Assembly: GCF_008124865.1 (NCBI RefSeq)
Contig: NZ_VNHY01000005.1
Coordinates: 56,954 to 120,953 of the forward strand
Length of the DNA stretch: 64,000 nucleotides
Source: Fodinibius salinus
Lineage (GTDB): Bacteria; Bacteroidota; Rhodothermia; Balneolales; Balneolaceae
Direction: 5' to 3'
Shown here in pieces: positions 26,052 through 34,251 of the stretch. The position numbers were made by a program, and so were the translations under genes. The notes below the pieces were generated by a model, which was given only the letters and a program-made list of their open reading frames with translations, had not been told where the DNA came from and made no database searches. The stretch's first letter is position 1. Each line of letters begins with the position of its first letter.

Positions 26052-28553
26052 TTATTCTTGCTCCCCGTTTTGGTAGCGAACAACAAAAGCGCCAATGCCG
26101 GCTATCCATAATATGATATGCCCAAACCAGGCAAGGCGTCCACCCCAGATTGTTGCAGCCGGTTCAAAGCTCATGGTAATAGTATGATTACCGGCCGGAA
26201 TTTGCAGTCCCCGAAGAATAAAGTTGGTTTTTTCTATGGGGATGGGCTTACCGTCAATAGTCGCATTCCATCCATCGGGGTAATAAATCTCGCTGAGCAC
26301 TAAAAATTGTTTTTCCTTAGATGAGGTCTCCAGTTCAATAGTTTTGGCACTGTAGGAGGTCACTTCAACAGATCGGGTAGTGTCTGCAGAGGCTTGCAGT
26401 GACTCATCCGTTTCAACAATGGCCGTAGTAGCGGGATTAAATCCAGCTGAGGCCTTCATTTGATTGACGGCTTGCTTTGGACTGTCAACAGTGATAACGG
26501 AATCCACAAAAAAGGCTTTTGGCAGTACATCATCATTGCGATATACACGCTGATTGTTTTGGCTGAATACCTGGGTGTAACCCGGGAAAGGGATTTGTTG
26601 ACCAACAGTGATATATTTGGCGTTGAGCATATCCAGTACAGCATGGCTATTTTGGTTGATGGTGGGATTGCCGCTGCTGCCCGTCAAAAAGTTTTCTACC
26701 GTTTCTTGATAGTAGCCAAGTTTAACACCTGTATATCCACCGATAGAGGGATAAAAGTATGACTGAATGGCACTGTTAAAGGGGTTGCTCATCAGCGGAT
26801 AGGCGCGGTAGGGCCAGTCTTGACCACTGTTAATATTTTGCGCAATAAATTGATCAGCCGGCGTCTGCCGCTGCTGGATTAGCTGCTCGGCCTCCAGCCG
26901 ATCGGCAACCATGCGATCTTCACTGATGTATCGGTTGCCTACGCTGAGCATATCGTAGCCGGTAAGGATAACCAGCCCAATTAACAAATAACCCTTACTG
27001 ATCTTGTTCTTCATAAAGCCGACGATCAGTCCTGCAGCCAATAGACTAAGAATGAGATAACGAATCGAGTCGCTGCTGGCCATCTCTTTTCGCTTGGGCT
27101 TTATGCGGCTGTTAATAAATTGTTCCACCCGTTGCTGTACTTGGGGATTGTCAGGAGATACGTTGTTTCGCTGGGCCAATTGTTGGGCATATTGCTGAGC
27201 TTCATTAGGTTTTTCAAAAGAGAGCAACGCATTGCTGCCTAGTGCAAATAATACCCCGATACCAAGTGCTACACCCAGTGGAAGAAATAAGTCGTTAAGG
27301 GATTGATGTTTGTTTTGGGCGATCTCAAATAAAGATTCAATGCCATACACTGCTAACACCGAAAAGCAGAAAATGGAGACGATGAGCCACATCTCCGGCG
27401 TACGGAATTTGTTAAAATACGGCATGTAGTTAAACATGAACTCATTGAGTGCAGGCAAATGATAGCCCAGTGAGAATAACATCGTCAACGAGCCAACGCC
27501 AAAGAACAGGTATTTTATTTTTTTACGGTATTTGAAAAATCCAATTAAAGCCAGTATAAAAGCAATAGCTCCGAAATAATGCGGGCCGCTGGTAAATGAT
27601 TTTGGTCCCCAGTAGGCTTCGCCCGAAGAACCTCCGTAAAGGCCGGGGATGATAAGGGTTAAGAGTTCGCCCACGCCTTGCGACCAGCTAAAAGCATATT
27701 CCAGGGATAAACCACTGCCTTGGGCTGCATCCAGTGACGATCCGCCCCGAATACTGTATTGGGCATATTCGTACATCCGCCAGTATAAGTTAATGCTGCA
27801 GAGTATAGCCAGCAGGCCGGCTCCAAAGGCAATGCCTGTGCGTTGCAGCCAGTCTTGAATATTATCTTTTTGATAGGCCCACCAGCTGTCATATAACCAC
27901 CAGAAGCCCAACAGGTATAGAAAATAGTATGTTACTTGCGGATGGTTGGCGCGCAGCTGTAAAGTCATAGCCAGCGCAAAGATAAAGAAAGCAGCCAGCT
28001 TTTTGCTTGATCTCGAAACCAGATAGTAGCCCACAAACATCCAGGGGATAAAAGCAAAGGCCATAAATTTACTATAATGGCCTGCTTCAATAATGATGGG
28101 CAGGTAAGTAGTAAAGCCGATAAGGATCGATCCGAGTGCGGATGAAAAAGGCCGCACGCCCTGAATTACAAAGAAGAAGTAGGCCCCACCGAGTAAAATC
28201 CAGAAAAAGGGAAGGGGATGTGTATCTCCACCGATCCATTTGAGAAATGTATCAACATTTTGGGGAGGGGGAGAGTTGTGAAGTACATACGAGGGCATCC
28301 CCGAGAACATATTGCTGGCCCAGTTCGGGTGTTCACCATCGTGGTTTTTAACATATTCAATAACTGATTGGGATCCGGCACGCCACTGCAGAACATCGTT
28401 ACCCATAAATTGTTTACCGCCAAAGAAGATAGCGGAGTACAAAATAAGCGGAAGGATAAAGAGGATTGACAGGGCTATCAGATGTTTCTTGTTGGCCGAA
28501 AGCCGGGAGATGAAATCCTCTTTAAGATCTTCGAACTGTTTTTGGGAAGTCAA
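26052..28553 (-). CDS. YfhO family membrane protein
   Basis: The 833-residue protein has about 13-14 membrane helices, a large extracytoplasmic loop between about residues 540 and 790, and a last helix at 805-825. The early segment after helix 1 (GKQFMGNDVLQWRAG) and NWASNMFSGMPSY match YfhO proteins, which have a GT-C-like architecture and in Firmicutes take part in lipoteichoic acid glycosylation. The C-terminal soluble part (YYPDGWNATIDGKPIPIEKTN) is conserved in the family. It may add a lipid-linked sugar outside the membrane. It is the first gene of the glycan locus. Confidence 0.85.
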   Translation of the reverse strand: MTSQKQFEDLKEDFISRLSANKKHLIALSILFILPLILYSAIFFGGKQFMGNDVLQWRAGSQSVIEYVKNHDGEHPNWASNMFSGMPSYVLHNSPPPQNVDTFLKWIGGDTHPLPFFWILLGGAYFFFVIQGVRPFSSALGSILIGFTTYLPIIIEAGHYSKFMAFAFIPWMFVGYYLVSRSSKKLAAFFIFALAMTLQLRANHPQVTYYFLYLLGFWWLYDSWWAYQKDNIQDWLQRTGIAFGAGLLAILCSINLYWRMYEYAQYSIRGGSSLDAAQGSGLSLEYAFSWSQGVGELLTLIIPGLYGGSSGEAYWGPKSFTSGPHYFGAIAFILALIGFFKYRKKIKYLFFGVGSLTMLFSLGYHLPALNEFMFNYMPYFNKFRTPEMWLIVSIFCFSVLAVYGIESLFEIAQNKHQSLNDLFLPLGVALGIGVLFALGSNALLSFEKPNEAQQYAQQLAQRNNVSPDNPQVQQRVEQFINSRIKPKRKEMASSDSIRYLILSLLAAGLIVGFMKNKISKGYLLIGLVILTGYDMLSVGNRYISEDRMVADRLEAEQLIQQRQTPADQFIAQNINSGQDWPYRAYPLMSNPFNSAIQSYFYPSIGGYTGVKLGYYQETVENFLTGSSGNPTINQNSHAVLDMLNAKYITVGQQIPFPGYTQVFSQNNQRVYRNDDVLPKAFFVDSVITVDSPKQAVNQMKASAGFNPATTAIVETDESLQASADTTRSVEVTSYSAKTIELETSSKEKQFLVLSEIYYPDGWNATIDGKPIPIEKTNFILRGLQIPAGNHTITMSFEPAATIWGGRLAWFGHIILWIAGIGAFVVRYQNGEQE

Positions 28554-28583
28554 TGTGAAAGGTTTTGGTGATTATTAAACTCT

Positions 28584-28613
28584 CATGCCATCCTGAACCT
28601 GTTTCAGGTCCTA
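28584..28613. repeat. Dispersed palindromic repeat, copy 1
   Basis: The 30-base unit contains CCTGAAC-CT-GTTTCAGG, which folds as a short hairpin. It lies between gatC and the YfhO-like gene. It matches copies at 37306 and 53826. Confidence 0.65.
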
Positions 28614-28656
28614 CTGTTAATTGTATTTAGATGCTGATCTCAAATGATCAGATTTC

Positions 28657-28944
28657 TTATTCAATAACCCGGGGGACGCGAAAGTAATCGGTATCGGCAT
28701 CGGGCGCATTTTTCAGAGCATCATCGTGAGAGACAGGTTCTTTAGCCTTGTCATCGCGCAGCTGGTATTCTAGTTCCACAACGTGTTCCAGTGGTTCCAC
28801 ATCAGAGGTGTCAACCTCTTCAAGCGTCTCCATGTGGTCCAAAATTTGATTCATATCACCCACCAGTGATTCCGTTTCGTCTTCACTGAGCTTTAGCCGT
28901 GCAAGATCTGCTACGTAATTAACTTCTTCTTTGGTTACAGACAT
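28657..28944 (-). CDS. gatC: Asp-tRNA(Asn)/Glu-tRNA(Gln) amidotransferase subunit C
   Basis: GatC is the small stabilising subunit of the GatCAB complex that converts Glu-tRNA(Gln) and Asp-tRNA(Asn) to the amidated forms. The 95-residue protein has the family pattern VNYVADLARLKLSEDE at the N-terminus, ILDHMETLEEVDTSDVEP in the middle and DYFRVPRVIE at the C-terminus. The length is normal. gatA and gatB are not adjacent, which is common in this group. The protein is strongly acidic, in line with a salt-adapted proteome. Confidence 0.95.
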   Translation of the reverse strand: MSVTKEEVNYVADLARLKLSEDETESLVGDMNQILDHMETLEEVDTSDVEPLEHVVELEYQLRDDKAKEPVSHDDALKNAPDADTDYFRVPRVIE

Positions 28945-29003
28945 CTATTTTTGGTATTAATTTTATGCAAACTATTGAAGCTTAAATTAATAAAAGAATA
29001 CTA

Positions 29004-29024
29004 CAGTTCACAGTGTTCAGTAAG
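29004..29024. repeat. Short dispersed repeat, copy 1
   Basis: This 21-base sequence, built on CAGTG-NN-CAGTAAG, matches 37274-37294 with three differences. Further partial copies (AACAGTGATCAGTAA) follow at once. It lies in the gatC-ptsH intergenic region. Confidence 0.4.
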
Positions 29025-29155
29025 CCGTAAACAGTGATCAGTAAAATACTGATGAAACAATCTCGACCTCTGCTAACTACGACTGTTTTTTAATCGGAAT
29101 TATTGTCATTTTACTACCCATCCAAAAATGTTAATTTCTGATCTAAATACAACGA

Positions 29156-29437
29156 ATGCTTAAAGAGAAAGTGACCATTGTCAACGATGCCGGTTTGCAT
29201 GCACGTCCTGCAGCAGCAATAGTGAAGCTGGCCTCGAACTATGAATCGGATTTTTATATCCATATGTATGGTTATCGTGTAAATGGTAAAAGCATTTTGG
29301 GACTAATGACGTTGGCTGCCGAAAAGGGCGCTGAATTAGAGCTGGAACTTGACGGTCCGGATGAAGAAGAGGCGGCAGAAGAAATTATTGCGTTAATCGA
29401 AAGCGGATTTGGTGAAGTATATGAAGAAGACGAATAA
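29156..29437 (+). CDS. ptsH: Phosphocarrier protein HPr
   Basis: HPr passes a phosphate from Enzyme I to sugar-specific or regulatory acceptors. The 93-residue protein has the active His15 in GLHARPAA and a conserved regulatory Ser46 in NGKSILGLMTLAA, the site used by HPr kinase. The C-terminal 25 residues are strongly acidic. The gene overlaps ptsI by 17 bases. No EIIA, EIIB or EIIC permease gene is visible in the window, so a regulatory rather than sugar-uptake role is possible. Confidence 0.95.
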   Translation: MLKEKVTIVNDAGLHARPAAAIVKLASNYESDFYIHMYGYRVNGKSILGLMTLAAEKGAELELELDGPDEEEAAEEIIALIESGFGEVYEEDE

Positions 29438-31151
29438 CAGATCGGCTGCCGCTGGAGTAATCCTTCAAGGAGTGAGCGGTGCACAGGGATTTGCGATAGG
29501 TAAAGCCAGCATGTATGAGCGGAGTAGCTTGTCCGTAACGGTTGATAGGATTGAGGATGACCGTCGCAAACAGCAGCTTGCTAAGTATCGTAATGCGTAT
29601 TCCCAAGTTGAAAAAGAACTTCAGCAGATGATGGATCGGCAAAACGATAAAAATGCTGAAGCTGTCATTGGCACGCAGATTGCCATTCTCAGAGATCCAG
29701 AATTAGATAATAGTATAGAGCGACACATTCTCGACAAAAACCAACCGGCAGATCTAGCGGTTCAATCTGCTTTCGACACGTTCTTATCAGTAATGAGTGG
29801 AGGGGGTGTATCCCATGAAAAGGGAGTAGTCGATATTACAGATGTGCGGGATCGTCTGATTCAATTTTTGCACGGTTTTGATGAAGATGGTATAACGGAT
29901 GGTACTATTCTGGTGGCACATGAGCTAAGCCCGCGCGAGGTGATCACTTGTTCTGAGCATGATATTAAAGGTATTGTTATGGATCGCGGTGGCGTAGATG
30001 GCCATGCTGCAATTGTTGCACGATCAATAGGATTACCTATGATTCTGGGAACACGCGAAGCCACTGCTAAGATAAATAAGGGTGACGAGTTGGTACTCGA
30101 TGGTCAAACAGGGCAGGTATTAATGAATATCGATGCGCAAAGCCAGGACCGATACCGGGAGCTGATGAAGCAACGGGAAGAACGACTGCGCGATTACCTG
30201 GAAATATGTCAAAAGCCCAACAAGACTAGTGATGGGTTACCATTTTCCCTGCGGGCCAACATCGAATTTGAGGCAGAGCTCCAGACGGTAAAAAAATATT
30301 GTGCTGAGGGCATCGGACTCCTCCGGACCGAGTCTATATATTTGCGCAGAGATTTTGATGATATTGATAAACAGAAGTCTTTTTATAGCACGATCTTGAA
30401 ACAAACGTCACCAAATCCTGTTACTATTCGCTTGTTTGATGCAGGCGGCGATAAAATTACCGGTTATGAAAGTAATGATCCCAATCCATTTTTAGGTAAC
30501 AGGGGAATACGGTGGTTGTTGAATAAAAAAGAACTGCTGATGCAGCAGCTGCGTGCAATTTGTGAGGTTGCGGCTAATTATCATGGTCTTGTTCGGATTC
30601 TTATTCCGATGGTTTCCACATTAGAGGAATTTAAAGAAGTCCGTAATTTACTGCAGCAGACCCAGCAAGAGCTGGAAAATGAAGGGATCTCAATTGATGA
30701 CAACATTTCGCTGGGTATTATGGTAGAAGTGCTTAATGTGGCATTACAGGCTGATTTGTTTTGCACAGAGGCGGACTTTTTAAGTATCGGGACCAATGAT
30801 TTAACCCAATATCTGTTGGCGGTTGATCGTGGCAACGAACAGCTTTCTCATTTGTACGATCAGCGGCATCCTATGGTATGGAGACTTATTAAGAATGTGG
30901 TTGAATCTGCTCAAGAGGCGGATAAGCCACTGAATGTTTGTGGTGAGCTGGCCTCAGATCCGGTTTCTGCCTGTGGGTTGATGGGCCTTGGTATTACAGA
31001 ACTGAGTATGAATCCCGCTGCATTGCCACCCGTCAAAAAGATGTTGAGGCAGCGATCACTTTCTGAGATGAAACAGCTGGCCACTGATTTACAGCATTGT
31101 CAGACGATTTCAGAAGTGGATAATGTATATGGTGAGTGGAAGGAGAAGTAA
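29421..31151 (+). CDS. ptsI: Phosphoenolpyruvate-protein phosphotransferase (Enzyme I)
   Basis: Enzyme I takes phosphate from phosphoenolpyruvate and gives it to HPr. I chose the ATG at 29421, giving 576 residues; a TTG at 29409 is in frame but less likely. The phosphohistidine is His195. Its surroundings read GGVDGHAAIVARS where most members have GGxTSHxAI, an odd replacement of the TS pair. The PEP-binding barrel has LRTESIYL, FLSIGTNDLTQYLLAVDR and the active Cys507 in NVCGELASDP. It overlaps ptsH and precedes birA by 43 bases. Confidence 0.95.
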   Translation: MKKTNNRSAAAGVILQGVSGAQGFAIGKASMYERSSLSVTVDRIEDDRRKQQLAKYRNAYSQVEKELQQMMDRQNDKNAEAVIGTQIAILRDPELDNSIERHILDKNQPADLAVQSAFDTFLSVMSGGGVSHEKGVVDITDVRDRLIQFLHGFDEDGITDGTILVAHELSPREVITCSEHDIKGIVMDRGGVDGHAAIVARSIGLPMILGTREATAKINKGDELVLDGQTGQVLMNIDAQSQDRYRELMKQREERLRDYLEICQKPNKTSDGLPFSLRANIEFEAELQTVKKYCAEGIGLLRTESIYLRRDFDDIDKQKSFYSTILKQTSPNPVTIRLFDAGGDKITGYESNDPNPFLGNRGIRWLLNKKELLMQQLRAICEVAANYHGLVRILIPMVSTLEEFKEVRNLLQQTQQELENEGISIDDNISLGIMVEVLNVALQADLFCTEADFLSIGTNDLTQYLLAVDRGNEQLSHLYDQRHPMVWRLIKNVVESAQEADKPLNVCGELASDPVSACGLMGLGITELSMNPAALPPVKKMLRQRSLSEMKQLATDLQHCQTISEVDNVYGEWKEK

Positions 31152-31194
31152 ATAATAATTTTGAAACAAATCTCCGGATAGTGAGAAATTATCC

Positions 31195-32019
31195 TTGGTA
31201 GGATTACAAAAAAAATCCAACATATTGTATTCAACATTTGACCAATCGGTATACCAACAGGAGCTTTCAACGCAGTGGCTGGGACATAGCTTTTCTTATT
31301 TTGAGGAACTGGAATCTACCAATTCACATGTCAAAAATATATCAGCTGAAGAGGTAACGCACGGAATGGTTTGCCTGGCCGATGATCAGATAAAGGGACG
31401 CGGACAGTACGAGCGTAATTGGGAATCAGAGTCGGGAGAAAATCTGACTTTTTCGCTGGTCTTTCGTCCGCAGACCACCGATCGGTTTCATGTTTTAACT
31501 CTTGCTTGTGCCTTGGCAATTGTCGATTACATTGATGAATTGCTGCCTAATTCGAACGTGTGTATCAAGTGGCCGAACGATGTAATGATAGATCAGAAAA
31601 AAGTTGCCGGTCTGTTAACCGAAACCATGTTTAGCGGTAATACTCTTGATCGATTGATTATAGGTATCGGCCTGAATGTGAACCAAAAAGCGTTTTCATC
31701 CGAAGTATCAGGCAAAGCTACCTCTATTGCCATTGAAAAGGGACAGACTGTTGAAAGGGAAAATTTATTGAGCGAACTGCTTAGCCGCATTGAATATAAT
31801 TATAACTTGTGGCAGCGTCGCCGGCAGGATTTGCTTAAATCCATCAACAGAAATATTATCGGTTATGGCCAATGGATAGAACTGATTGTTAACGGTCAGC
31901 TCTTGGAAGATACCTTTAAGATGCTTGGTATTAATAAAGCCGGACAGTTGGTAGTATTAGGCGAAGACGGTGAACTAAAATCATTTTCGTATGAGCAAAT
32001 CCGACTTGTCACTGATTGA
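31195..32019 (+). CDS. birA: Biotin--[acetyl-CoA-carboxylase] ligase
   Basis: The enzyme joins biotin to the carboxyl-carrier protein of acetyl-CoA carboxylase. In about 274 residues it shows ESTNSHVKN, the biotinyl-AMP loop KGRGQYERNWESESGENL and the catalytic KWPNDVMIDQKKVAG. There is no N-terminal DNA-binding domain, so it is a pure ligase (class I) that does not repress biotin genes. The start is uncertain: TTG at 31195 or TTG at 31225, with no suitable ATG. The end overlaps tilS by 29 bases. Confidence 0.9.
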   Translation: MVGLQKKSNILYSTFDQSVYQQELSTQWLGHSFSYFEELESTNSHVKNISAEEVTHGMVCLADDQIKGRGQYERNWESESGENLTFSLVFRPQTTDRFHVLTLACALAIVDYIDELLPNSNVCIKWPNDVMIDQKKVAGLLTETMFSGNTLDRLIIGIGLNVNQKAFSSEVSGKATSIAIEKGQTVERENLLSELLSRIEYNYNLWQRRRQDLLKSINRNIIGYGQWIELIVNGQLLEDTFKMLGINKAGQLVVLGEDGELKSFSYEQIRLVTD

Positions 32020-33352
32020 GCAAAAAATCCGTACGAATATTGATCGCTATTTTTCTGACGATCAGCGTGCCCAATTTGTGATTGCAGTAAGTGGCGGTAT
32101 GGATTCGATGTGCCTGCTCTATGCGTTAAACAAACTCGGAATTTCGGGATGGGTTGCGCATGTTAATTACCAGAAGAGGGGAACGGCATCTGACAAAGAC
32201 GCCGACCTTGTAGAACAGAAAGCGGCCAAATGGGGATTCCAGTGTCATAGTATTGTTGCGGATCCCGCTGAAGCCGAGGGAGACAATTTTCAACAGTGGG
32301 CGCGTGATTACCGCTACCGTTTTTTTGAACAGTTGATGCAAAAGCACGATGCCGATGGTATTGCTTTAGCTCATCACAAAGACGACCAGGTGGAAACGAT
32401 TTTGCAGAAGATCTTTCGCGGCGCGGGATTGGCCAGTTGGTCGGGGATGGGGATTTTGGAAGAGAATATTTTTCGTCCATTGTTGGATGTGTCGAAAGAT
32501 GAAATTCAGCAGTATGTACAAGGCAATGATATCCCCTACCGCACAGATGAATCAAATTTGGAGAATAATTTTGCCCGCAATTTTTTGAGAAATGAATGGC
32601 TCAACAAGCTCTCTGATTTTTTTCCGGGATGGAAAGAAAATGTGCTGAGTATTGGCCAATCAGCCCAACATTACGAACAGGCGATTGGTTATATAGCTGA
32701 TCAGGTTAGGGATGGTCGTGGTATCGATCGCGATGAATTTGATTCGTTGGAATCCGGCCTGCAGAAAGCGGTGGTACTTTGGTTACTGAAAGAGCAGAAA
32801 CCCGGATTACAAATTTCACAGGATAGCCTTGCCCGGATTGATGAGCTTGCGAATCTGCAAGTAGGTAAAGAAATTACGCTGACGTCTGAATTCTCAATTC
32901 TTTGTGATCGAGATTACTATGTCATTGATGATAAATCGGAAACGAATTTTGAGCCGTTAACAATTGAGCAGTGTAAGGTTGAGGAAAATCCATATCTATT
33001 TGGTGAGGTTGCAATTTCACTTGGCCGTTATCAAAATCCGGATTTTGGGCAGAAACTTTATCTTGATGCCGAAAAAATCGAATGGCCACTTACTGTACGC
33101 TACTGGGAGGAGGGAGATATGCTACAGCCATTGGGAATGGATGGACATCAAAAGGTAGCTGACCATCTGACGAATCGAAAAGTCAGTGCCTCCCGTAAAA
33201 ACGAGGCTTTGGTGGTTGAATCTTTTGACAAAACAATTTGTGCTATTATCTTTCCGCCAATTAAAAATCAGTCAACACCGGGCACTATTTCTGAGCAAGT
33301 AAAATGTGATAACGAAACGAATAACTGCCTGAAAATAACGTACAGAAATTAA
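31991..33352 (+). CDS. tilS: tRNA(Ile)-lysidine synthetase
   Basis: TilS changes the wobble C of tRNA-Ile(CAU) to lysidine so that it reads AUA. The 453-residue protein has the ATP loop AVSGGMDSM at 32-40, then HHKDDQVETILQKIFRGAGLASWSGM, which is the LAHHxxDQxET signature. The segment PYRTDESNLENNFARNFLR belongs to the catalytic domain. The C-terminal part (about 330-453) with RYWEEGDMLQPLGM matches the tRNA-binding TilS_C domain. It is translationally overlapped with birA, and hpt starts 6 bases later. Confidence 0.95.
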   Translation: MSKSDLSLIEQKIRTNIDRYFSDDQRAQFVIAVSGGMDSMCLLYALNKLGISGWVAHVNYQKRGTASDKDADLVEQKAAKWGFQCHSIVADPAEAEGDNFQQWARDYRYRFFEQLMQKHDADGIALAHHKDDQVETILQKIFRGAGLASWSGMGILEENIFRPLLDVSKDEIQQYVQGNDIPYRTDESNLENNFARNFLRNEWLNKLSDFFPGWKENVLSIGQSAQHYEQAIGYIADQVRDGRGIDRDEFDSLESGLQKAVVLWLLKEQKPGLQISQDSLARIDELANLQVGKEITLTSEFSILCDRDYYVIDDKSETNFEPLTIEQCKVEENPYLFGEVAISLGRYQNPDFGQKLYLDAEKIEWPLTVRYWEEGDMLQPLGMDGHQKVADHLTNRKVSASRKNEALVVESFDKTICAIIFPPIKNQSTPGTISEQVKCDNETNNCLKITYRN

Positions 33353-33358
33353 TACTTC

Positions 33359-33916
33359 ATGTCCTTATACAAACCCGACACCGTTCAATGCAATGGAGAA
33401 AAATTCAGCATCTATTTAGAGCAGGATGAAATTCAGGAACGCGTTATCGAGATGGGGAATGAGCTGTCGGAAAAGTATAAGGATAAAGATCCTATTTTTA
33501 TTGGCGTCTTAAACGGTGCCTATATTTTTCTTTCCGATCTGATGCGTGCTGTTGAAATTCCCTGCGAAGTTGACTTTTTGAAGCTCAGCAGCTACGGAGA
33601 TGAAAAAGTATCGTCGGGACAGGTAACTGACCTCAAAGATATTGACGCTGATATTGAAGGACGAAATGTAATCCTTGTTGAAGATATTGTAGATACTGGT
33701 TTGTCGATGAACTATTTGGTGGATAAGCTACAAAAGAAAAATCCCGAATCTATTGCCACGGTTACACTGCTGCACAAGACTGAAGCTACCCACCATGATG
33801 TACAACTTGATTATGTGGGCTTTGAGATACCCACCCTTTTTGTACTTGGCTATGGATTAGATTATGCCCAAGAGGGACGGAATCTTGCTCAGATCTATAT
33901 CTTAGATGAGGATTAG
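33359..33916 (+). CDS. hpt: Hypoxanthine phosphoribosyltransferase
   Basis: The enzyme salvages hypoxanthine and guanine by attaching them to PRPP. In the 185-residue protein the PRPP motif is VILVEDIVDTGLSM (residues 104-117). IGVLNGAYIFLSDLMRA forms the pyrophosphate loop, and VDFLKLSSYGDEKVSSGQV is the flexible loop. FEIPTLFVLGYGLDYAQEGRNL is the purine-binding end. The tilS-hpt order is common in bacteria, where ftsH often follows; here the next gene is a tRNA. Length is normal. Confidence 0.95.
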   Translation: MSLYKPDTVQCNGEKFSIYLEQDEIQERVIEMGNELSEKYKDKDPIFIGVLNGAYIFLSDLMRAVEIPCEVDFLKLSSYGDEKVSSGQVTDLKDIDADIEGRNVILVEDIVDTGLSMNYLVDKLQKKNPESIATVTLLHKTEATHHDVQLDYVGFEIPTLFVLGYGLDYAQEGRNLAQIYILDED

Positions 33917-33957
33917 AATACGGATCATCTGAGCTTCTAGTATTTTTGGTAAAAGCG

Positions 33958-33988
33958 TTGATTAAAAAGGAAATCTAGCTTATATTTG
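33958..33988 (+). promoter_or_regulatory. Consensus Bacteroidota-type promoter of tRNA-Ser
   Basis: TTG at 33958-33960 is followed after exactly 20 bases by TATATTTG at 33981-33988, matching TTG-N19/20-TAnnTTTG, the housekeeping promoter known from Bacteroidota. The tRNA begins 12 bases after the -7 element. Confidence 0.75.
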
Positions 33989-33999
33989 CGTTCTTCTTT

Positions 34000-34089
34000 G
34001 GAGAGGTGGCTGAGTGGTCGAAAGCGCTCCCCTGCTAAGGGAGTATATCCCTTAACGGGATATCGAGGGTTCGAATCCCTCCCTCTCCG
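34000..34089 (+). tRNA. tRNA-Ser(GCU)
   Basis: Acceptor arms GGAGAGG and CCTCTCC pair perfectly, with G as discriminator. The anticodon stem CTCCC/GGGAG encloses the loop CTGCTAA with anticodon GCT at 34034-34036, reading AGC and AGU. The T arm is GAGGG-TTCGAAT-CCCTC. A long variable arm (ATATCCC-TTAAC-GGGATAT) is the class II feature expected for serine. CCA is not encoded. Confidence 0.97.
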
Positions 34090-34101
34090 CACAATTACGC
34101 C

Positions 34102-34155
34102 AAGGTTTCGTTGAGCAAACAGCATATGTTTGTTTAGCGAAGCCTTTGTTATTTA
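34102..34155 (+). terminator. Long hairpin after tRNA-Ser
   Basis: AAGG at 34102 to ACA at 34121 pairs with 34127-34146 over 20 positions, with only G-U wobbles as departures, around a GCATA loop. A TTTGTTATTTAT stretch follows. It is a probable terminator, unusually long. Confidence 0.65.
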
Positions 34156-34251
34156 TAGGGGGGTAACAGGTCTATTGCTCAATTCTTACTGTATTGCTCA
34201 GAATCGGTAAGTTTTACATATATCTTACATACCCAATTATGCCTTCCCATT

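Noticed and set aside
29409..29420. TTG start for ptsI four codons before the ATG
   Set aside because: The ATG at 29421 gives the normal Enzyme I N-terminus; the upstream codons add nothing conserved.
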